DNA of 64,000 nucleotides, from positions 38,236 to 102,235 of the forward strand of contig NZ_PSSX01000016.1 in the NCBI RefSeq assembly GCF_002933275.1, given 5' to 3'. Positions 51,504-61,714 of the stretch are shown piece by piece (the stretch's first letter is position 1; each line of letters opens with the position of its first letter). The DNA is from Marinobacter maroccanus (GTDB taxonomy: Bacteria; Pseudomonadota; Gammaproteobacteria; Pseudomonadales; Oleiphilaceae). The position numbers and the translations under genes were made by a program. The notes under the pieces are model-generated. The model did no database searches and was not told the DNA's origin. It worked only from the letters and a program-made list of their open reading frames with translations.

Positions 51504-53705
51504 TCACGTTTCCGAACTGAACTGCGGTGCTTCGCGGAAACGGAACAGTTTTGCCAGGATCACGTCAGGGAACGACTGGATCCGGGTGTTGTAGATCATC
51601 GCGCTCTCGGTGTAGCTGTTTCGCAGGAGCGAAAGGTAGTTTTCCGTCTCTGACATGATCGACATGAACTTCTGAATAACCTCATTGTTCTTCAGGTCCG
51701 GATATCCCTCGATCCGGGCCTGGAGGGCAGTTGTTACCTTCTTTTCAAACTGGATAAGATTGTCCGCCTGGCCCTTTGAGCTCATCTCGACAGGGTCCGC
51801 ACTGCGCAGCTGGGCAATGGCTTTCAGCAGCTGTTTTTCATGGGCCAGAGACGCCTTTACGAATTTCTCCAGGTTGGGCCACAGCTCATGGCGTTGCTGG
51901 AGAATGGTGTCGATATTGGCCGCTGCCCGATCAACGCGGTTCTTCAGAAAAACAATGTCGTTGTAGTGCAGTATGCCGGTGTAGACGAGCAGGACGATCG
52001 GTACTGTCAGGGCAGACAGAATCAGGTTGTCCGGGCTGAAGCCGCCATCCGCGGCAAACAGGGCGGTAGTGGAGAACAGGAACAGGCCGAGCGTCAGGGC
52101 TATGCCCGCAAAACCCCGTGCCCCCCGATCCAGCACAATGTCCTCTTCTTCGTTCCCACTGATCAGGAAGGGTGAGGCATCATCCTTCTGGATCGTGAGT
52201 CTGTCCGGCTGATCGCGATCCAGGCCGGCAAAACCCAGGCAGTAGACGTTCACGAAGGTGTCGAGGAAGCGGACGGTGTAACGCCTGTCGCCCCGGCGCT
52301 CCGAATGGTACTGCGGGTATTCGATCTTCGCACCGTCTGGCTGGACGAGAACCTTTCCCTCGCTGTCTTCCAGCCAGAAAGGCGTTCGTTCTTCCCGATG
52401 CTCGATGACTCGCCATTTTTCGTTTTTTCCGGAACCCCGCTTTTCTTCCACCTTGTAGTCGAAGGCCACGCATTTCTCATTCTTCAATGGGTCCCGAAGG
52501 GGCGGGTGGTCATCATCGACATCCACCATCGCCTTGAGCTCCGAGACGCCAAAACTGAGCCCCCGGGTGCTGCTGGTAGGAACCGCTTCGATCAGGCGCT
52601 TGAATTTGACGGTCCGGATCGACAACCACAAGAGCAGCAGGGCAGCAATAATGCTGCCTGCTGCGAGTCCGCGGCTGGTCCAGGCGTGCTGGTATCGGCC
52701 CTCGGGCTGGCTGGCCACGATGGACCGGGCAATGCCGGCGGTCTGCTCATCAAGTTCAGGAACTGGCAGGCGATTCTGGACCACGCTCCGGAACATCCAG
52801 CGATCCAGCCAGCCACTGGTGCTTTGGCGGATCAGTTGCTGCAGAGCGGACACGTCGGCAAGCACCAGCGAGCGGTTGTCGGCTTCGTCAATCTGTTGAT
52901 AGCGGGCCTCATACAAATCGGCGATGGCAGACCATTCCTGCCGGAGTTTGTTGATGCCAAGCACCGAGAGCGTGCCGGACACCGCAATGGTCATTACCAG
53001 AACATAGATCCAGAACCGGTGAATTCTGATCAAAGGAAGCGAAAGCGCGATACCGAGAGCCAGAAGGCCAGTTGCGATGGAAATGCGGATGGCGGCTTCG
53101 AAGAAGCGGTCGCCACTGTCCACGGCCAGCGTGTTCCGGGAAACCATGGCCGGCAGGCTGAAGTCTTCAAGGTCATAAAAGGTAACGGCACTGATTTCGC
53201 TGCTGTACTGGCCGATGACGCGCGCCGTGTGTCCGGGAATGAGCGCCCACTCCGAGTAGATCCTGCGGCCGGACTGATTGCGATAGGTTCGCTCCAGATT
53301 CCATTCGACCCCCTCCAGATCGCTGCCCGCAGCCACATTGACTGAGCCGGTCTGGTCCCTGAGCTGGAAGTCGCCGCCGCGGGCGCCGGAATCCAGGGTG
53401 CGGATGCGCAGATCACCGTCGGAGTCGCGATATTCCTCCTCCAGTTTGTAGCGATAGTAGACCGCCTCGGTTTTGGAGTAGGGCGTTTCCAGAGTTCCCA
53501 ACTGATCCGTGACTTCGCCTGCGACCACATAAGGGCCTGTGGTCAAAGCGCCGACGGGCGTCTCAGGTAGCCGTTCCAGTTGCCGTGCCTCGGTGAGCTG
53601 GCTCAGACCGGTGGTCATGGTGTAATAACTGCCGGCCAGGCAGGCAATTGCGAGGATAGCGGTGATGATCCGGCCAGGAATGCTGGCGATATTGAAGCGC
53701 CTCAT
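51504..53705 (-). CDS. GIDE-like domain protein fused to LemA
   Basis: A 733-residue membrane protein. The N-terminal part (about 45-215) and a middle part (about 385-520) each resemble the GIDE/BAM domain of MUL1-type proteins (cues: ETPYSKTEAVYYRYKLEEEY; LKNEKCVAFDYKVEE). Hydrophobic helices lie near 15, 210, 240, 350, 530 and 560. The C-terminal 140 residues are LemA-like: LKNRVDRAAANIDTILQQR and LIQFEKKVTTALQARIEGYPDL. LemA proteins form long helical bundles and the pair often occurs in bacteria as separate genes. The role is unknown; membrane stress is a guess. AAGGAC precedes ATG 53705. Confidence 0.75.
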   Translation of the reverse strand: MRRFNIASIPGRIITAILAIACLAGSYYTMTTGLSQLTEARQLERLPETPVGALTTGPYVVAGEVTDQLGTLETPYSKTEAVYYRYKLEEEYRDSDGDLRIRTLDSGARGGDFQLRDQTGSVNVAAGSDLEGVEWNLERTYRNQSGRRIYSEWALIPGHTARVIGQYSSEISAVTFYDLEDFSLPAMVSRNTLAVDSGDRFFEAAIRISIATGLLALGIALSLPLIRIHRFWIYVLVMTIAVSGTLSVLGINKLRQEWSAIADLYEARYQQIDEADNRSLVLADVSALQQLIRQSTSGWLDRWMFRSVVQNRLPVPELDEQTAGIARSIVASQPEGRYQHAWTSRGLAAGSIIAALLLLWLSIRTVKFKRLIEAVPTSSTRGLSFGVSELKAMVDVDDDHPPLRDPLKNEKCVAFDYKVEEKRGSGKNEKWRVIEHREERTPFWLEDSEGKVLVQPDGAKIEYPQYHSERRGDRRYTVRFLDTFVNVYCLGFAGLDRDQPDRLTIQKDDASPFLISGNEEEDIVLDRGARGFAGIALTLGLFLFSTTALFAADGGFSPDNLILSALTVPIVLLVYTGILHYNDIVFLKNRVDRAAANIDTILQQRHELWPNLEKFVKASLAHEKQLLKAIAQLRSADPVEMSSKGQADNLIQFEKKVTTALQARIEGYPDLKNNEVIQKFMSIMSETENYLSLLRNSYTESAMIYNTRIQSFPDVILAKLFRFREAPQFSSET

Positions 53706-53868
53706 GGCGGGAGAGTCCTTGTTCTGCTGGCTTTCAGAGGCACGAGTATAAAGTATCGAGCTTTGTCATTCCCCCGGCTTCACCCGAATTGGGATGGAAC
53801 GCAAGTTGGCAATGATGGGTGGTTCCTATAACGTTAAAGGCTTTCCTTTCAGAATTCAGGAGCGCGTT

Positions 53869-54900
53869 GTGTCCCAGTCCGAACAGTTTGCCAGCGACAA
53901 CTACAGTGGTGTGTGCCCGCAGGCCTGGAAAGCCATGGAAGCGGCCAACCGGATGGATGAACCAGCCTATGGCGAGGATAGCTGGACGCAAAAGGCAGCG
54001 GATGGACTGAGGACGCTGTTCGATACCGACTGTGACGTTTACTTCGTGTTTAACGGCACCGCCGCCAACTCTCTGGCCCTGGCCTCGATCGGTCAGTCGT
54101 TTCACAGCGTGATCTGCCACGAGCTGGCCCACATTGAAACCGATGAATGCGGCGGCCCGGAGTACGCCTCCAACGGTGCCAAGCTGCTTCTGGGGCAGGG
54201 CGAGAACGGCAAGCTGACACCGGAGAGCATCAAACACCTGGTAACCAAGCGGACCGATATTCACTACCCCAAGCCCAAGGCGCTCAGCCTTACCCAGGCC
54301 ACAGAGGTTGGGACGGTCTACACACCCGAGGAGCTGAGGGTTATTCGGTCGGTCGCAGATCACCACAAGCTCAATATCCACATGGACGGCGCCCGCTTCG
54401 CCAATGCGGTGGCTGCGCTGGATGTACATCCGTCAGAGATTACCTGGAAGGCCGGTGTCGATGTTCTGTGCTTTTCCGGTACCAAGAATGGCCTGGCGCT
54501 TGGCGAGGCGGTGGTGTTCTTCAACCGTTCTCTGGCGGAGGATTTCGAATGGCGGTGTAAGCAGGCGGGCCAGCTGGCCTCCAAGATGCGCTACATTTCG
54601 GCACCCTGGTGCGGGCTTCTGAAAGGCGATGTGTGGTTGGAGAATGCCCGCCATGCCAATGCCTGTGCCCAGCGCCTTGCCCGGGGGCTGGAAGGCCTTC
54701 CAGGAATCCAGCTACGCTACCCGAGACAGGTGAACGGTGTTTTCGTGGAGATGCCGGAGCCTTTGCAGGCGGCACTGCGGGCCAAAGGCTGGCGCTTCTA
54801 TAACTTTATCGGTGGCAGTGCCCGGCTGATGTGTTCCTGGGCAACGACCAATGAACAGGTAGACCGCTTCCTGTCGGATGTGCGAGCCCTTGTGAGCTAA
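53869..54900 (+). CDS. Low-specificity L-threonine aldolase
   Basis: A 343-residue fold-type I PLP enzyme. [12 protein letters not shown] starts the domain, [14 protein letters not shown] binds PLP, and the Schiff-base lysine is in [14 protein letters not shown]. It cleaves threonine or allo-threonine to glycine and acetaldehyde, giving glycine/serine and folate C1 links. GTG 53869 is chosen: AGGAG lies 6 bp upstream and the length equals the family norm; an upstream codon at 53794 adds 25 poor residues. Confidence 0.9.
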   Translation: MSQSEQFASDNYSGVCPQAWKAMEAANRMDEPAYGEDSWTQKAADGLRTLFDTDCDVYFVFNGTAANSLALASIGQSFHSVICHELAHIETDECGGPEYASNGAKLLLGQGENGKLTPESIKHLVTKRTDIHYPKPKALSLTQATEVGTVYTPEELRVIRSVADHHKLNIHMDGARFANAVAALDVHPSEITWKAGVDVLCFSGTKNGLALGEAVVFFNRSLAEDFEWRCKQAGQLASKMRYISAPWCGLLKGDVWLENARHANACAQRLARGLEGLPGIQLRYPRQVNGVFVEMPEPLQAALRAKGWRFYNFIGGSARLMCSWATTNEQVDRFLSDVRALVS

Positions 54901-54974
54901 GAGCTATCGATTCCGGGGCGAAGTCGTGGTATATCAGCAGCCCCAAAACCCCAAATTTTACGGAAACAGAAGAC

Positions 54975-55541
54975 ATGCCCAGAGCCAGTGAAATCAAAAA
55001 GAACTCCGCCGTTGAATACGATGGTCGGGTGTATTTTGTAAAGGACATCGAGCGTTCAGTGCCTCAGGGCCGGGCTGGCGGCAGTCTTTACCGCATGCGC
55101 ATGTACGATGTGGTAACCGGTCAGAAGCTGGACGAGACTTTCAAGGATTCGGACATGCTCAACCTGGCCGACCTTACCCGCCGGGAAGCCACCTTTTCCT
55201 ACGCGGATGGCGATGAGTATGTGTTCATGGATACTGAGGATTTCACCCAGTACAGCCTGAACCGCGACGCGATTGCTGACGAGCTGTTGTTCATCTCTGA
55301 AGATACCCAGGGTGTGATGGTCATCCTGCTCAAGGATTCTCCCGTTGCACTCGCACTCCCCCCCACCGTTGAGCTTGTAATTGAAGAGACGGATCCGTCT
55401 GTCAAAGGCGGCTCGGCGACGGCCAGAACCAAGCCTGCGCGCTTCGCCACGGGTCTGGTGGTGCAGGTTCCAGAGCACATCTCCACCGGAGATCGCATTC
55501 GCATTAACGTGGAGGAGCGCAAGTTCCTGGGCCGCGCCTGA
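54975..55541 (+). CDS. yeiP: Elongation factor P-like protein YeiP
   Basis: A 188-residue, three-domain EF-P paralogue. The start [23 protein letters not shown], with [10 protein letters not shown] in the loop where EF-P carries its modified lysine, and the ends [16 protein letters not shown] and [13 protein letters not shown] identify YeiP. It should act on ribosomes. AGAAGA precedes ATG 54975. Confidence 0.95.
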   Translation: MPRASEIKKNSAVEYDGRVYFVKDIERSVPQGRAGGSLYRMRMYDVVTGQKLDETFKDSDMLNLADLTRREATFSYADGDEYVFMDTEDFTQYSLNRDAIADELLFISEDTQGVMVILLKDSPVALALPPTVELVIEETDPSVKGGSATARTKPARFATGLVVQVPEHISTGDRIRINVEERKFLGRA

Positions 55542-55571
55542 GTTAAAGTCGTTCCGAAGTAAGGACACCCT

Positions 55572-56756
55572 GTGAAGCCGATAGAAACAATAAAAGTGCT
55601 GGTTGCCAGCGTGATTGCTGTTGTGGTCATGGTGGGGATTGCCCGGTTTTCCTACACGCCGATGATCCCGGAGATGGTCGCGGCCCTGGGGCTGAGCAAA
55701 TCCGTTGTCGGCATGCTGGCAACGGTGAACTACGCCGGCTACCTGACTGGCGCGGTACTCATTACCCGGATCAGTGATCTTGGTCTCAAGGTAAGGCTTT
55801 ACCAGCTCGGGCTGGTGGTTGCCGTGGTTTCAACGGTTCTCATGGGGTACACCACCAATGTGTGGGTGTGGTCCATTCTGCGTTTTATCTCCGGCTTGAG
55901 TACCTCCGCAGGCATGTTGCTCGGCGCCGGTCTGCTGATGAGCTGGCTGATCAAGAACAACCAGAAATCCGAGCTTGGCGTGTTCTTTTCCGGTATCGGC
56001 CTTGGGATTGTCCTTACTGCTGTCACAGCGGAGCTGATCAAGGATCCGTTTACCTGGGATCAGCAATGGGTGATTTATGGGCTGGTGGCCCTGGCACTTT
56101 TGGTGCCTGCCTGGCTCTGGATGCCGGACTACCGGGCCTGTGCCTTGCCGAAAACAGGTGCGGCCAAGGCCGGTGATGAGCGAAGCCGGTTCATCCGGAT
56201 CCTGCAGCTGGCGTATTTCTGCGCCGGTGTGGGCTATGTGGTGACGGCCACTTTCCTGGTGGCGATTGCGGAATCCATGCCCGAGCTTCAGGGGCAGGGC
56301 TGGCTGGTCTGGCTGATTGCTGGCCTTGCTGCAACGCCGGCCTGCTGGTTATGGGATGTGTTCTCCCGCCGCTGGGGGCAGTGGCTGGCGCTCTATCTGG
56401 CTTATGCCCTGAACTCCGTCAGCATCCTGATGCTGATCGTGAATACCAGTCTGGCCAGTGTGATGCTCAGTTCAGTGATATACGGCGCCAGCTTTATCGG
56501 CATCGTCAGCATGATGCTGGCGATGGTGGGGCGGGTTTTCCCCGAGAACCCCTCACGCCCCATGAGTCGGTTGACCTTCAGCTACGGTATCGCCCAGATG
56601 ATTGCGCCCGCAGTGGTCGGTTATCTCGCCGATGTTGAGGGCAATTACACCAACGGCCTGTGGCTAACGCTGGTGGTGATGGCGTTGGGTGTGGTTATGC
56701 TTCATCTCGCACGGCGGGCGCAGCAGCGCCAGGGCGAACCTGCCGCTGCCGGTTGA
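55572..56756 (+). CDS. YbfB/YjiJ-family MFS transporter
   Basis: A 394-residue carrier with about twelve helices. VMVGIARFSYTPMIPEM in helix 1 and GYLTGAVLITRI in helix 2 are typical of the YbfB/YjiJ (MFS_4) group; substrate unknown. GTG 55572 follows AAGGAC at 6 bp. It starts 30 bp after yeiP on the same strand. Confidence 0.85.
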   Translation: MKPIETIKVLVASVIAVVVMVGIARFSYTPMIPEMVAALGLSKSVVGMLATVNYAGYLTGAVLITRISDLGLKVRLYQLGLVVAVVSTVLMGYTTNVWVWSILRFISGLSTSAGMLLGAGLLMSWLIKNNQKSELGVFFSGIGLGIVLTAVTAELIKDPFTWDQQWVIYGLVALALLVPAWLWMPDYRACALPKTGAAKAGDERSRFIRILQLAYFCAGVGYVVTATFLVAIAESMPELQGQGWLVWLIAGLAATPACWLWDVFSRRWGQWLALYLAYALNSVSILMLIVNTSLASVMLSSVIYGASFIGIVSMMLAMVGRVFPENPSRPMSRLTFSYGIAQMIAPAVVGYLADVEGNYTNGLWLTLVVMALGVVMLHLARRAQQRQGEPAAAG

Positions 56757-56799
56757 ATTGCGTCCTTGATCAAAATTCAGTCGAATAGGAAAGGAAATC

Positions 56800-57309
56800 A
56801 TGCCAGGAAAGCCTTCAAAGCCGGTATCCGCATCGGCGATTGAGAAACACGTGTACAAGGTGTTTCCGAACGACATGAATTCCCACAACACCGTGTTCGG
56901 CGGCATGATCATGGCGAAATGTGACCGGCTGGCGCTGGTCGTGGCTGAGCGCCACTCCGCCCATGTTTGTGTGACGGCAGCTGTAGACTCAATCCATTTC
57001 AGGGCGCCGGCGAAGGGTAACGATACGCTTTTGTTCAGCCTGTCGCTGAATAGAAGCTGGGGGTCGTCCATGGAGATCGGTGCGAGGGTAGAGGCCGAGA
57101 ACAGCTACACTGGCGATACCAGGCATATTCTTTCGGCCTTTTTCACGTTTGTTGCTCTGGACGAAGATGACAGGCCAGTGGATGTCCCGGAAGTGATTCC
57201 GGAGACGGATGACCAGCAGCGCCGATACAAAAACGCACAGATTCGTCGAGAGGGGCGCCTGGCAACCAGAAAGCAGCTTTCTACCGCTGCCGGACAATCA
57301 TCTGACTGA
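56800..57309 (+). CDS. Acyl-CoA thioesterase (hotdog fold, YciA/ACOT type)
   Basis: A 169-residue hotdog thioesterase. The catalytic strand-helix reads FPNDMNSHNTVFGGMIMAKCD; the asparagine, aspartate and the VFGG turn are the usual catalytic and CoA-binding elements. It hydrolyses acyl-CoA to free acid. AAGGAAA lies just before ATG 56800. It ends 7 bp from the convergent PaaX gene. Confidence 0.9.
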   Translation: MPGKPSKPVSASAIEKHVYKVFPNDMNSHNTVFGGMIMAKCDRLALVVAERHSAHVCVTAAVDSIHFRAPAKGNDTLLFSLSLNRSWGSSMEIGARVEAENSYTGDTRHILSAFFTFVALDEDDRPVDVPEVIPETDDQQRRYKNAQIRREGRLATRKQLSTAAGQSSD

Positions 57310-57316
57310 TCGGCGG

Positions 57317-58285
57317 TTATAGCACTTCCGGTTCAGTCTTCAGGGAGGTCTGGGCTGCCGTATCTCTCAGGCCACCAAAGCGCTTGTAAAACTTCTCTCC
57401 GGGACCTGGAAGGGGGCCGGAGGCGTTCTCGAGGTTCTCGTCCAGCCACTGCTCCGCCCGCATGTAGATTTGTCGGTAGAGGTTTCGACACAACTGCTTG
57501 GCACTGCGGCCTTCCCAGTCACCGGGTAACAGCTCATCAGGCAGCAGTGGGTCGCGCAGAAGAATTTTCCGATATTCGTGGATCAGCAGGACCCGGAGAA
57601 TCAGGCACTCTTCGGGGCTGAGTGTGTCCTCGGTCTGGAGTTCGCGCCACAAGGGGCGGAACTGGCTCAGGAAGCGCCGGTAGCGGCCACCCAGTTCCTC
57701 AAGGTTCCAGCTTTCGCGAACCTGCAGTCTCAGCGCCCTTGGGCTCTTCTGCTCCATGGGCATGGTCTGCATCACAATGGTATCTTCCAGTGCACCCCAT
57801 TCCTGGAGCATGGGGATCAACTCGCTGCGGGTGAATCGGGGGTGTTCCATCAGGCCTGGCGCCATGCTGCCAAAACTCAGCCACTTCAGTTCCTCCCGGA
57901 CTTTCTGCCTCAGCTCCGGGGACAGCTGGTTCAGGTATACCAGGCACCAGCTGCCACTCCATTCCTCCGTGTCCAGGTTGTAGACGTGCTGAAAGGCCTG
58001 CTCGAACCGGCGCAGTCCAGGGCCGGTCAGGCTGTAATAACTGCAACGGCCCACTTTTTCGGTCTGCAGCCAGGATTCCTGGACCAGGCGATACACTGAG
58101 GTGCGGACCAGTCGCTGACTGATCCCCATGGGCTCAACCAGCTTCATCAGGCTGCCCAGCCAAACATTGCCGCCGCGGGGAACGATGGCATCGCCGTAAA
58201 TGGTGATGATGAGTGAGCCGGCGCGTAGCGGTCGCTTCTTCTGGAAATTCTTGACGAGCAATTCTAGTTGGCTTTTTGCAGTCAT
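57317..58285 (-). CDS. PaaX-family transcriptional repressor
   Basis: A 322-residue regulator. An N-terminal winged helix carries GISQRLVRTSVYRLVQESWL; the central and C-terminal PaaX domains (LVYLNQLSPELR, ILRVLLIHEYRKILLRDPLLP) follow. PaaX represses phenylacetate genes and is released by phenylacetyl-CoA. It is divergent from a branched-chain-type ABC operon, so that importer may handle an aromatic acid. ATG 58285 is taken over TTG 58300. Confidence 0.9.
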   Translation of the reverse strand: MTAKSQLELLVKNFQKKRPLRAGSLIITIYGDAIVPRGGNVWLGSLMKLVEPMGISQRLVRTSVYRLVQESWLQTEKVGRCSYYSLTGPGLRRFEQAFQHVYNLDTEEWSGSWCLVYLNQLSPELRQKVREELKWLSFGSMAPGLMEHPRFTRSELIPMLQEWGALEDTIVMQTMPMEQKSPRALRLQVRESWNLEELGGRYRRFLSQFRPLWRELQTEDTLSPEECLILRVLLIHEYRKILLRDPLLPDELLPGDWEGRSAKQLCRNLYRQIYMRAEQWLDENLENASGPLPGPGEKFYKRFGGLRDTAAQTSLKTEPEVL

Positions 58286-58379
58286 GGCCTGAGTTCGCAA
58301 ATAAGAATCAATGAAACACGTTGTACGTATTATGCGGTTCTTACGTGTCAGGTAAAGGTTTGTCTTTCTATTAGCCGTG

Positions 58380-58396
58380 CTGGCGCGTTGCGCCAG
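58380..58396. repeat. Short hairpin in the PaaX/ABC promoter region
   Basis: CTGGCGC-GTT-GCGCCAG is a perfect 7-bp stem with a 3-base loop, between PaaX and the binding-protein gene. It may be an operator or mRNA hairpin. Confidence 0.4.
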
Positions 58397-58473
58397 TGTC
58401 GGCTTTACTGAAAGAGCTGTGGCCGCACTCCCTGAAATCAGTTGACACGAGAGTTATGATACAATAACTTCGT

Positions 58474-58487
58474 TTGATATTCGTCAA
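58474..58487. promoter_or_regulatory. Near-perfect FNR/Anr-like box
   Basis: TTGAT-ATTC-GTCAA differs from the FNR/Anr consensus by one base in the right arm. It is 104 bp upstream of the ABC binding-protein start codon. It could tie the importer to oxygen, but one mismatch makes chance more likely than at 23099. Confidence 0.3.
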
Positions 58488-58591
58488 TGGTATCGAATTT
58501 TACCGGGAGCGAAGAAAAGGGACTGTCGTAGTCACGGACGATGAAACAAAAACATACTCAAGCCCCTGCACAATTCGGGAGAACAAAAACA

Positions 58592-59749
58592 ATGTTTAAA
58601 ACAGTGATTCGTCGCGCAGGAAAATGCGCAGCCGTTGCAGCCGCCAGTCTCATGATGATGAGCGCCCAGGCAGCTGAACCTATCAAGATCGGGTCGTTCC
58701 TGTCTGTCACAGGTCCGGCATCCTTCCTCGGCGATCCCGAGCTGAAAACGCTCGAGATGTATGTCGAAAAAATCAATGAAGAAGGCGGTGTCCTTGGTCG
58801 TCAGCTGGAGCTGATTCATTATGACGACGTTGGCAACGCTTCCTCTGCCCGTAACTTTGCCAGTCGCCTGATCCGTTCGGATCGTGTCGATATCATCGTT
58901 GGTGGCAGTACTACCGGCGCCACCATGGCGGCGGTACCGCTGATTGAACAGGCACAAGTGCCGTTCATCTCTCTGGCCGGCGCTGTGGTTATTACCAATC
59001 CGGTCAAGAAATGGGTGTTCAAGACTCCCCAGACGGATCGCATGGCGGCAGAGCGTATTCTGACCGACATGAAGGATCGCGGTATCACCAAGTTTGGCCT
59101 GATCTCCGGCACAGGTGGTTTCGGAAGCTCCGGTCGTACCCAGACTCTGGAAGTGGCCGAGCAGATGGGCATGGAAGTTGTGGCCGATGTGACCTACAGC
59201 GGATCTGATACAGACATGACCGCCCAGCTGACCAATATCCGTAACACAAAAGGTGTGGAAGCGGTTCTGAACTTCGGTTTTGGCCAGGGTCCGGCTATCG
59301 TAACCCGCAACTATGCCCAGCTGGGCATGGAACTTCCGTTCTACCAGTCCCACGGTGTCGCCTCTGACAGCTTCCTCGATCTGGCTGGCTCGTCTGCCGA
59401 AGGCCTGCGCCTGCCCGCTTCTCCGCTGCTGGTGCCGGACTCCCTGCCGGACGACGACCCCCAGAAGGAAGTGGTTCAGAACTACAAGGCTGAATACGAA
59501 GCCCGTTGGAACTCCAAGGTGTCCACCTTCGGTGCTTACGCCTACGACGGCCTGATGCTTGCAGTCCGCGCTATGGAAGAGGCCGGTTCTACCGATCCGG
59601 AAGCGGTTCGTGACGCGCTGGAAAACATCAAGGGCTATGTCGGCGTAACTGGTGTGTTCAACATGTCACCGGAAGACCACAACGGCCTTGATCCGGAATC
59701 CTTCCGGATTCTGGAAGTCCAGAACGGCGAATGGAAGCTGATTAACTGA
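58592..59749 (+). CDS. Branched-chain-type ABC importer, periplasmic binding protein
   Basis: A 385-residue LivK-like (Peripla_BP_6) protein. The signal peptide ends SAQAAEP (about residue 29). PIKIGSFLSVTGPASFLGD starts the mature fold, and VDIIVGGSTTGATMAAVPL and VPFISLAGAV follow the LivK pattern. Such proteins bind amino acids, amides or aromatic acids. ATG 58592 is taken over 58541 since it starts the signal peptide and follows GGGAGAA. Four transporter genes follow directly. Confidence 0.9.
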   Translation: MFKTVIRRAGKCAAVAAASLMMMSAQAAEPIKIGSFLSVTGPASFLGDPELKTLEMYVEKINEEGGVLGRQLELIHYDDVGNASSARNFASRLIRSDRVDIIVGGSTTGATMAAVPLIEQAQVPFISLAGAVVITNPVKKWVFKTPQTDRMAAERILTDMKDRGITKFGLISGTGGFGSSGRTQTLEVAEQMGMEVVADVTYSGSDTDMTAQLTNIRNTKGVEAVLNFGFGQGPAIVTRNYAQLGMELPFYQSHGVASDSFLDLAGSSAEGLRLPASPLLVPDSLPDDDPQKEVVQNYKAEYEARWNSKVSTFGAYAYDGLMLAVRAMEEAGSTDPEAVRDALENIKGYVGVTGVFNMSPEDHNGLDPESFRILEVQNGEWKLIN

Positions 59750-59831
59750 TACCCCTTTAACCTGTCTCGCGGCTGGCGGTGGCCCCTTCCCGGGGGCGGT
59801 CGCCAGCCGATGTTCGACCGGAACCACCGCT

Positions 59832-60707
59832 ATGCTCGCAGAATTCTTACAGTACCTGTTCACCGGGATTACTATCGGTGCGACCTACGCCCTGATAGCC
59901 CTCGGCTTTACCCTGATCTATAACGCCAGTCACGTCATCAACTTTGCCCAGGGCGAGTTCCTGATGATTGGAGGCATGGCTACGGTTTCCCTGACGGCCA
60001 TGGGTGTGCCCATGATCGTGGCAGTCGTGTTGGCCGTGATCCTGGCCGGCATCCTCGGCATCGCCCTGCAACGTTTCGCGATTGCGCCTGCCAAGCAGGC
60101 CGATGTTGTTACCCTGATTATTATCACCATCGGCGCGTCGATCTTTATTCGCGGTATTGCCCAGGTAGTCTGGGGCAAGGAATACCACGTGATGCAGAAT
60201 TTCAGTACAGATCAGCCCATTCAGGTATTTGGTGCGGTACTGAACAGTCAGAGCCTGTGGGTTCTGGGTATCGGTGCGATCCTGGTAGTGGGGCTGGTGC
60301 TCTTCTTTACCAAGACGCTGATTGGTAAAGCTATTCTGGCTACTTCCATGAACAAGGAGGCGGCGCGTCTCGTTGGTATCCGGACCCAGATGGTTCTCAT
60401 GCTGGCGTTTATGGTGTCAGCACTGCTGGGCTCGGTAGCCGGCATCGTGGTTGCTCCGATCACGTTCACCTCTTACGACATCGGAATCATTCTCGGGCTC
60501 AAAGGCTTTGTGGCCGCTGCCATTGGTGGCCTGGGTAGCGGTGTTGGTGCGGTTGTAGGTGGTCTGTCGCTGGGAATCGTTGAAGCCATGGCGGCCGGTT
60601 ATATCTCATCCGACTACAAGGATGCCGTGGCATTCTCCATGATCCTGCTGGTGCTGTTCTTCATGCCCCGCGGATTGTTTGGTGCCAAGGTAGTGGAGCG
60701 CGTCTGA
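59832..60707 (+). CDS. Branched-chain-type ABC importer permease, LivH-like
   Basis: A 291-residue permease with about eight helices. GATYALIALGFTLIYNAS and VINFAQGEFLMIGGM at the N-terminus are the LivH signature, and the KGFVAAAIGGLGSGVGAVVG loop near the C-terminus contacts the ATPase. Its stop overlaps the livM-like start by 1 bp (TGATG). Confidence 0.95.
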   Translation: MLAEFLQYLFTGITIGATYALIALGFTLIYNASHVINFAQGEFLMIGGMATVSLTAMGVPMIVAVVLAVILAGILGIALQRFAIAPAKQADVVTLIIITIGASIFIRGIAQVVWGKEYHVMQNFSTDQPIQVFGAVLNSQSLWVLGIGAILVVGLVLFFTKTLIGKAILATSMNKEAARLVGIRTQMVLMLAFMVSALLGSVAGIVVAPITFTSYDIGIILGLKGFVAAAIGGLGSGVGAVVGGLSLGIVEAMAAGYISSDYKDAVAFSMILLVLFFMPRGLFGAKVVERV

Positions 60708-61714
60708 TGTTGAATACGTTTATGCAGTCGCGCCTCCGGGGGCTGGTGATCCTTGCCCTCATTCTCATTATTCTGCCCGCTTTTCTCGGTAACCCGTTCC
60801 ACTATGAACTGGTTACCCAGATGGCGATCATTGCCGCTACGGTGGTTGGTCTTAATCTCCTGGTGGGTTTTGCTGGCCAGATCAGTCTTGGCCACGCCGG
60901 TTTCTTCGGTCTTGGCGCCTACTTTACCGGTATCGCGACCGGCACCTACGGCTGGTCTTCAGTGCCCGCGCTGGTGGTGGGAGCAGTTGTTGTGGGCTTT
61001 ATTGCGTGGATCGTCGGGCGGCCGATTCTGCGGCTGAAGGGCCACTATCTGTCCATGGCGACCCTCGCTGTGGGCTTTATCATTGCCATCATCCTGAACA
61101 ACGAACGGGCACTCACCGGCGGGCCGGACGGCATGCCGGTTCCGGCATTCGAAGTGTTTGGCTGGGAACTGAGCGCTTTTGGTAGCTATTCGCTGCTCGG
61201 CATCGAGATTGAAGGCTTTCAGGCCTGGTATATCTTCGCCAGCGTCGTGCTTCTGGTGGCAGTCTGGTTTGCCCTGAACCTTATCGAGTCGCCCATTGGC
61301 CGGGCACTGCGTTCGGTTCACGGTTCGGAAGTGGCCGCCAGCGTTGTCGGCGTAAACACTGCAAAATACAAGAGCCTCGTGTTCGTGATCTCTGCCATTT
61401 ACGCCAGCCTGATGGGTAGCCTCTATGCCCATTTCCAGGGCTTTATTACGCCTGCGGTGGCAAGTTTCGAGTTCTCGATCCTTTTCATCACCATGGTTGT
61501 GCTGGGAGGCATGGGGTCTACCTTCGGTGTGATTCTCGGTGCCGTGGTGCTCAAGTTGTTGCCCCAGGTTCTGGCGGATTTCCAGGAGCTGGAGCACGTG
61601 ATGTTCGGCCTGATACTGATGCTTACCATGATTTTTATGCCCAAGGGCCTGTTGCCCACACTGACCGCGTTTGTGTCCAAGAAAATGCGCAAGAAAGCGG
61701 GAGGTGAGGCATGA
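60707..61714 (+). CDS. Branched-chain-type ABC importer permease, LivM-like
   Basis: A 335-residue permease. LVGFAGQISLGHAGFFGLGAY is the LivM signature (residue run shortened: GQISLGHAGF), with VVLGGMGSTFGVILGAV near the C-terminus. Its stop overlaps the livG-like ATG (ATGA), so translation is coupled. Confidence 0.95.
   Translation: MLNTFMQSRLRGLVILALILIILPAFLGNPFHYELVTQMAIIAATVVGLNLLVGFAGQISLGHAGFFGLGAYFTGIATGTYGWSSVPALVVGAVVVGFIAWIVGRPILRLKGHYLSMATLAVGFIIAIILNNERALTGGPDGMPVPAFEVFGWELSAFGSYSLLGIEIEGFQAWYIFASVVLLVAVWFALNLIESPIGRALRSVHGSEVAASVVGVNTAKYKSLVFVISAIYASLMGSLYAHFQGFITPAVASFEFSILFITMVVLGGMGSTFGVILGAVVLKLLPQVLADFQELEHVMFGLILMLTMIFMPKGLLPTLTAFVSKKMRKKAGGEA

Noticed and set aside
56770..56783. 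TTGATCAAAATTCA as an FNR-like box before the thioesterase
   Set aside because: The right arm has two mismatches to ATCAA.
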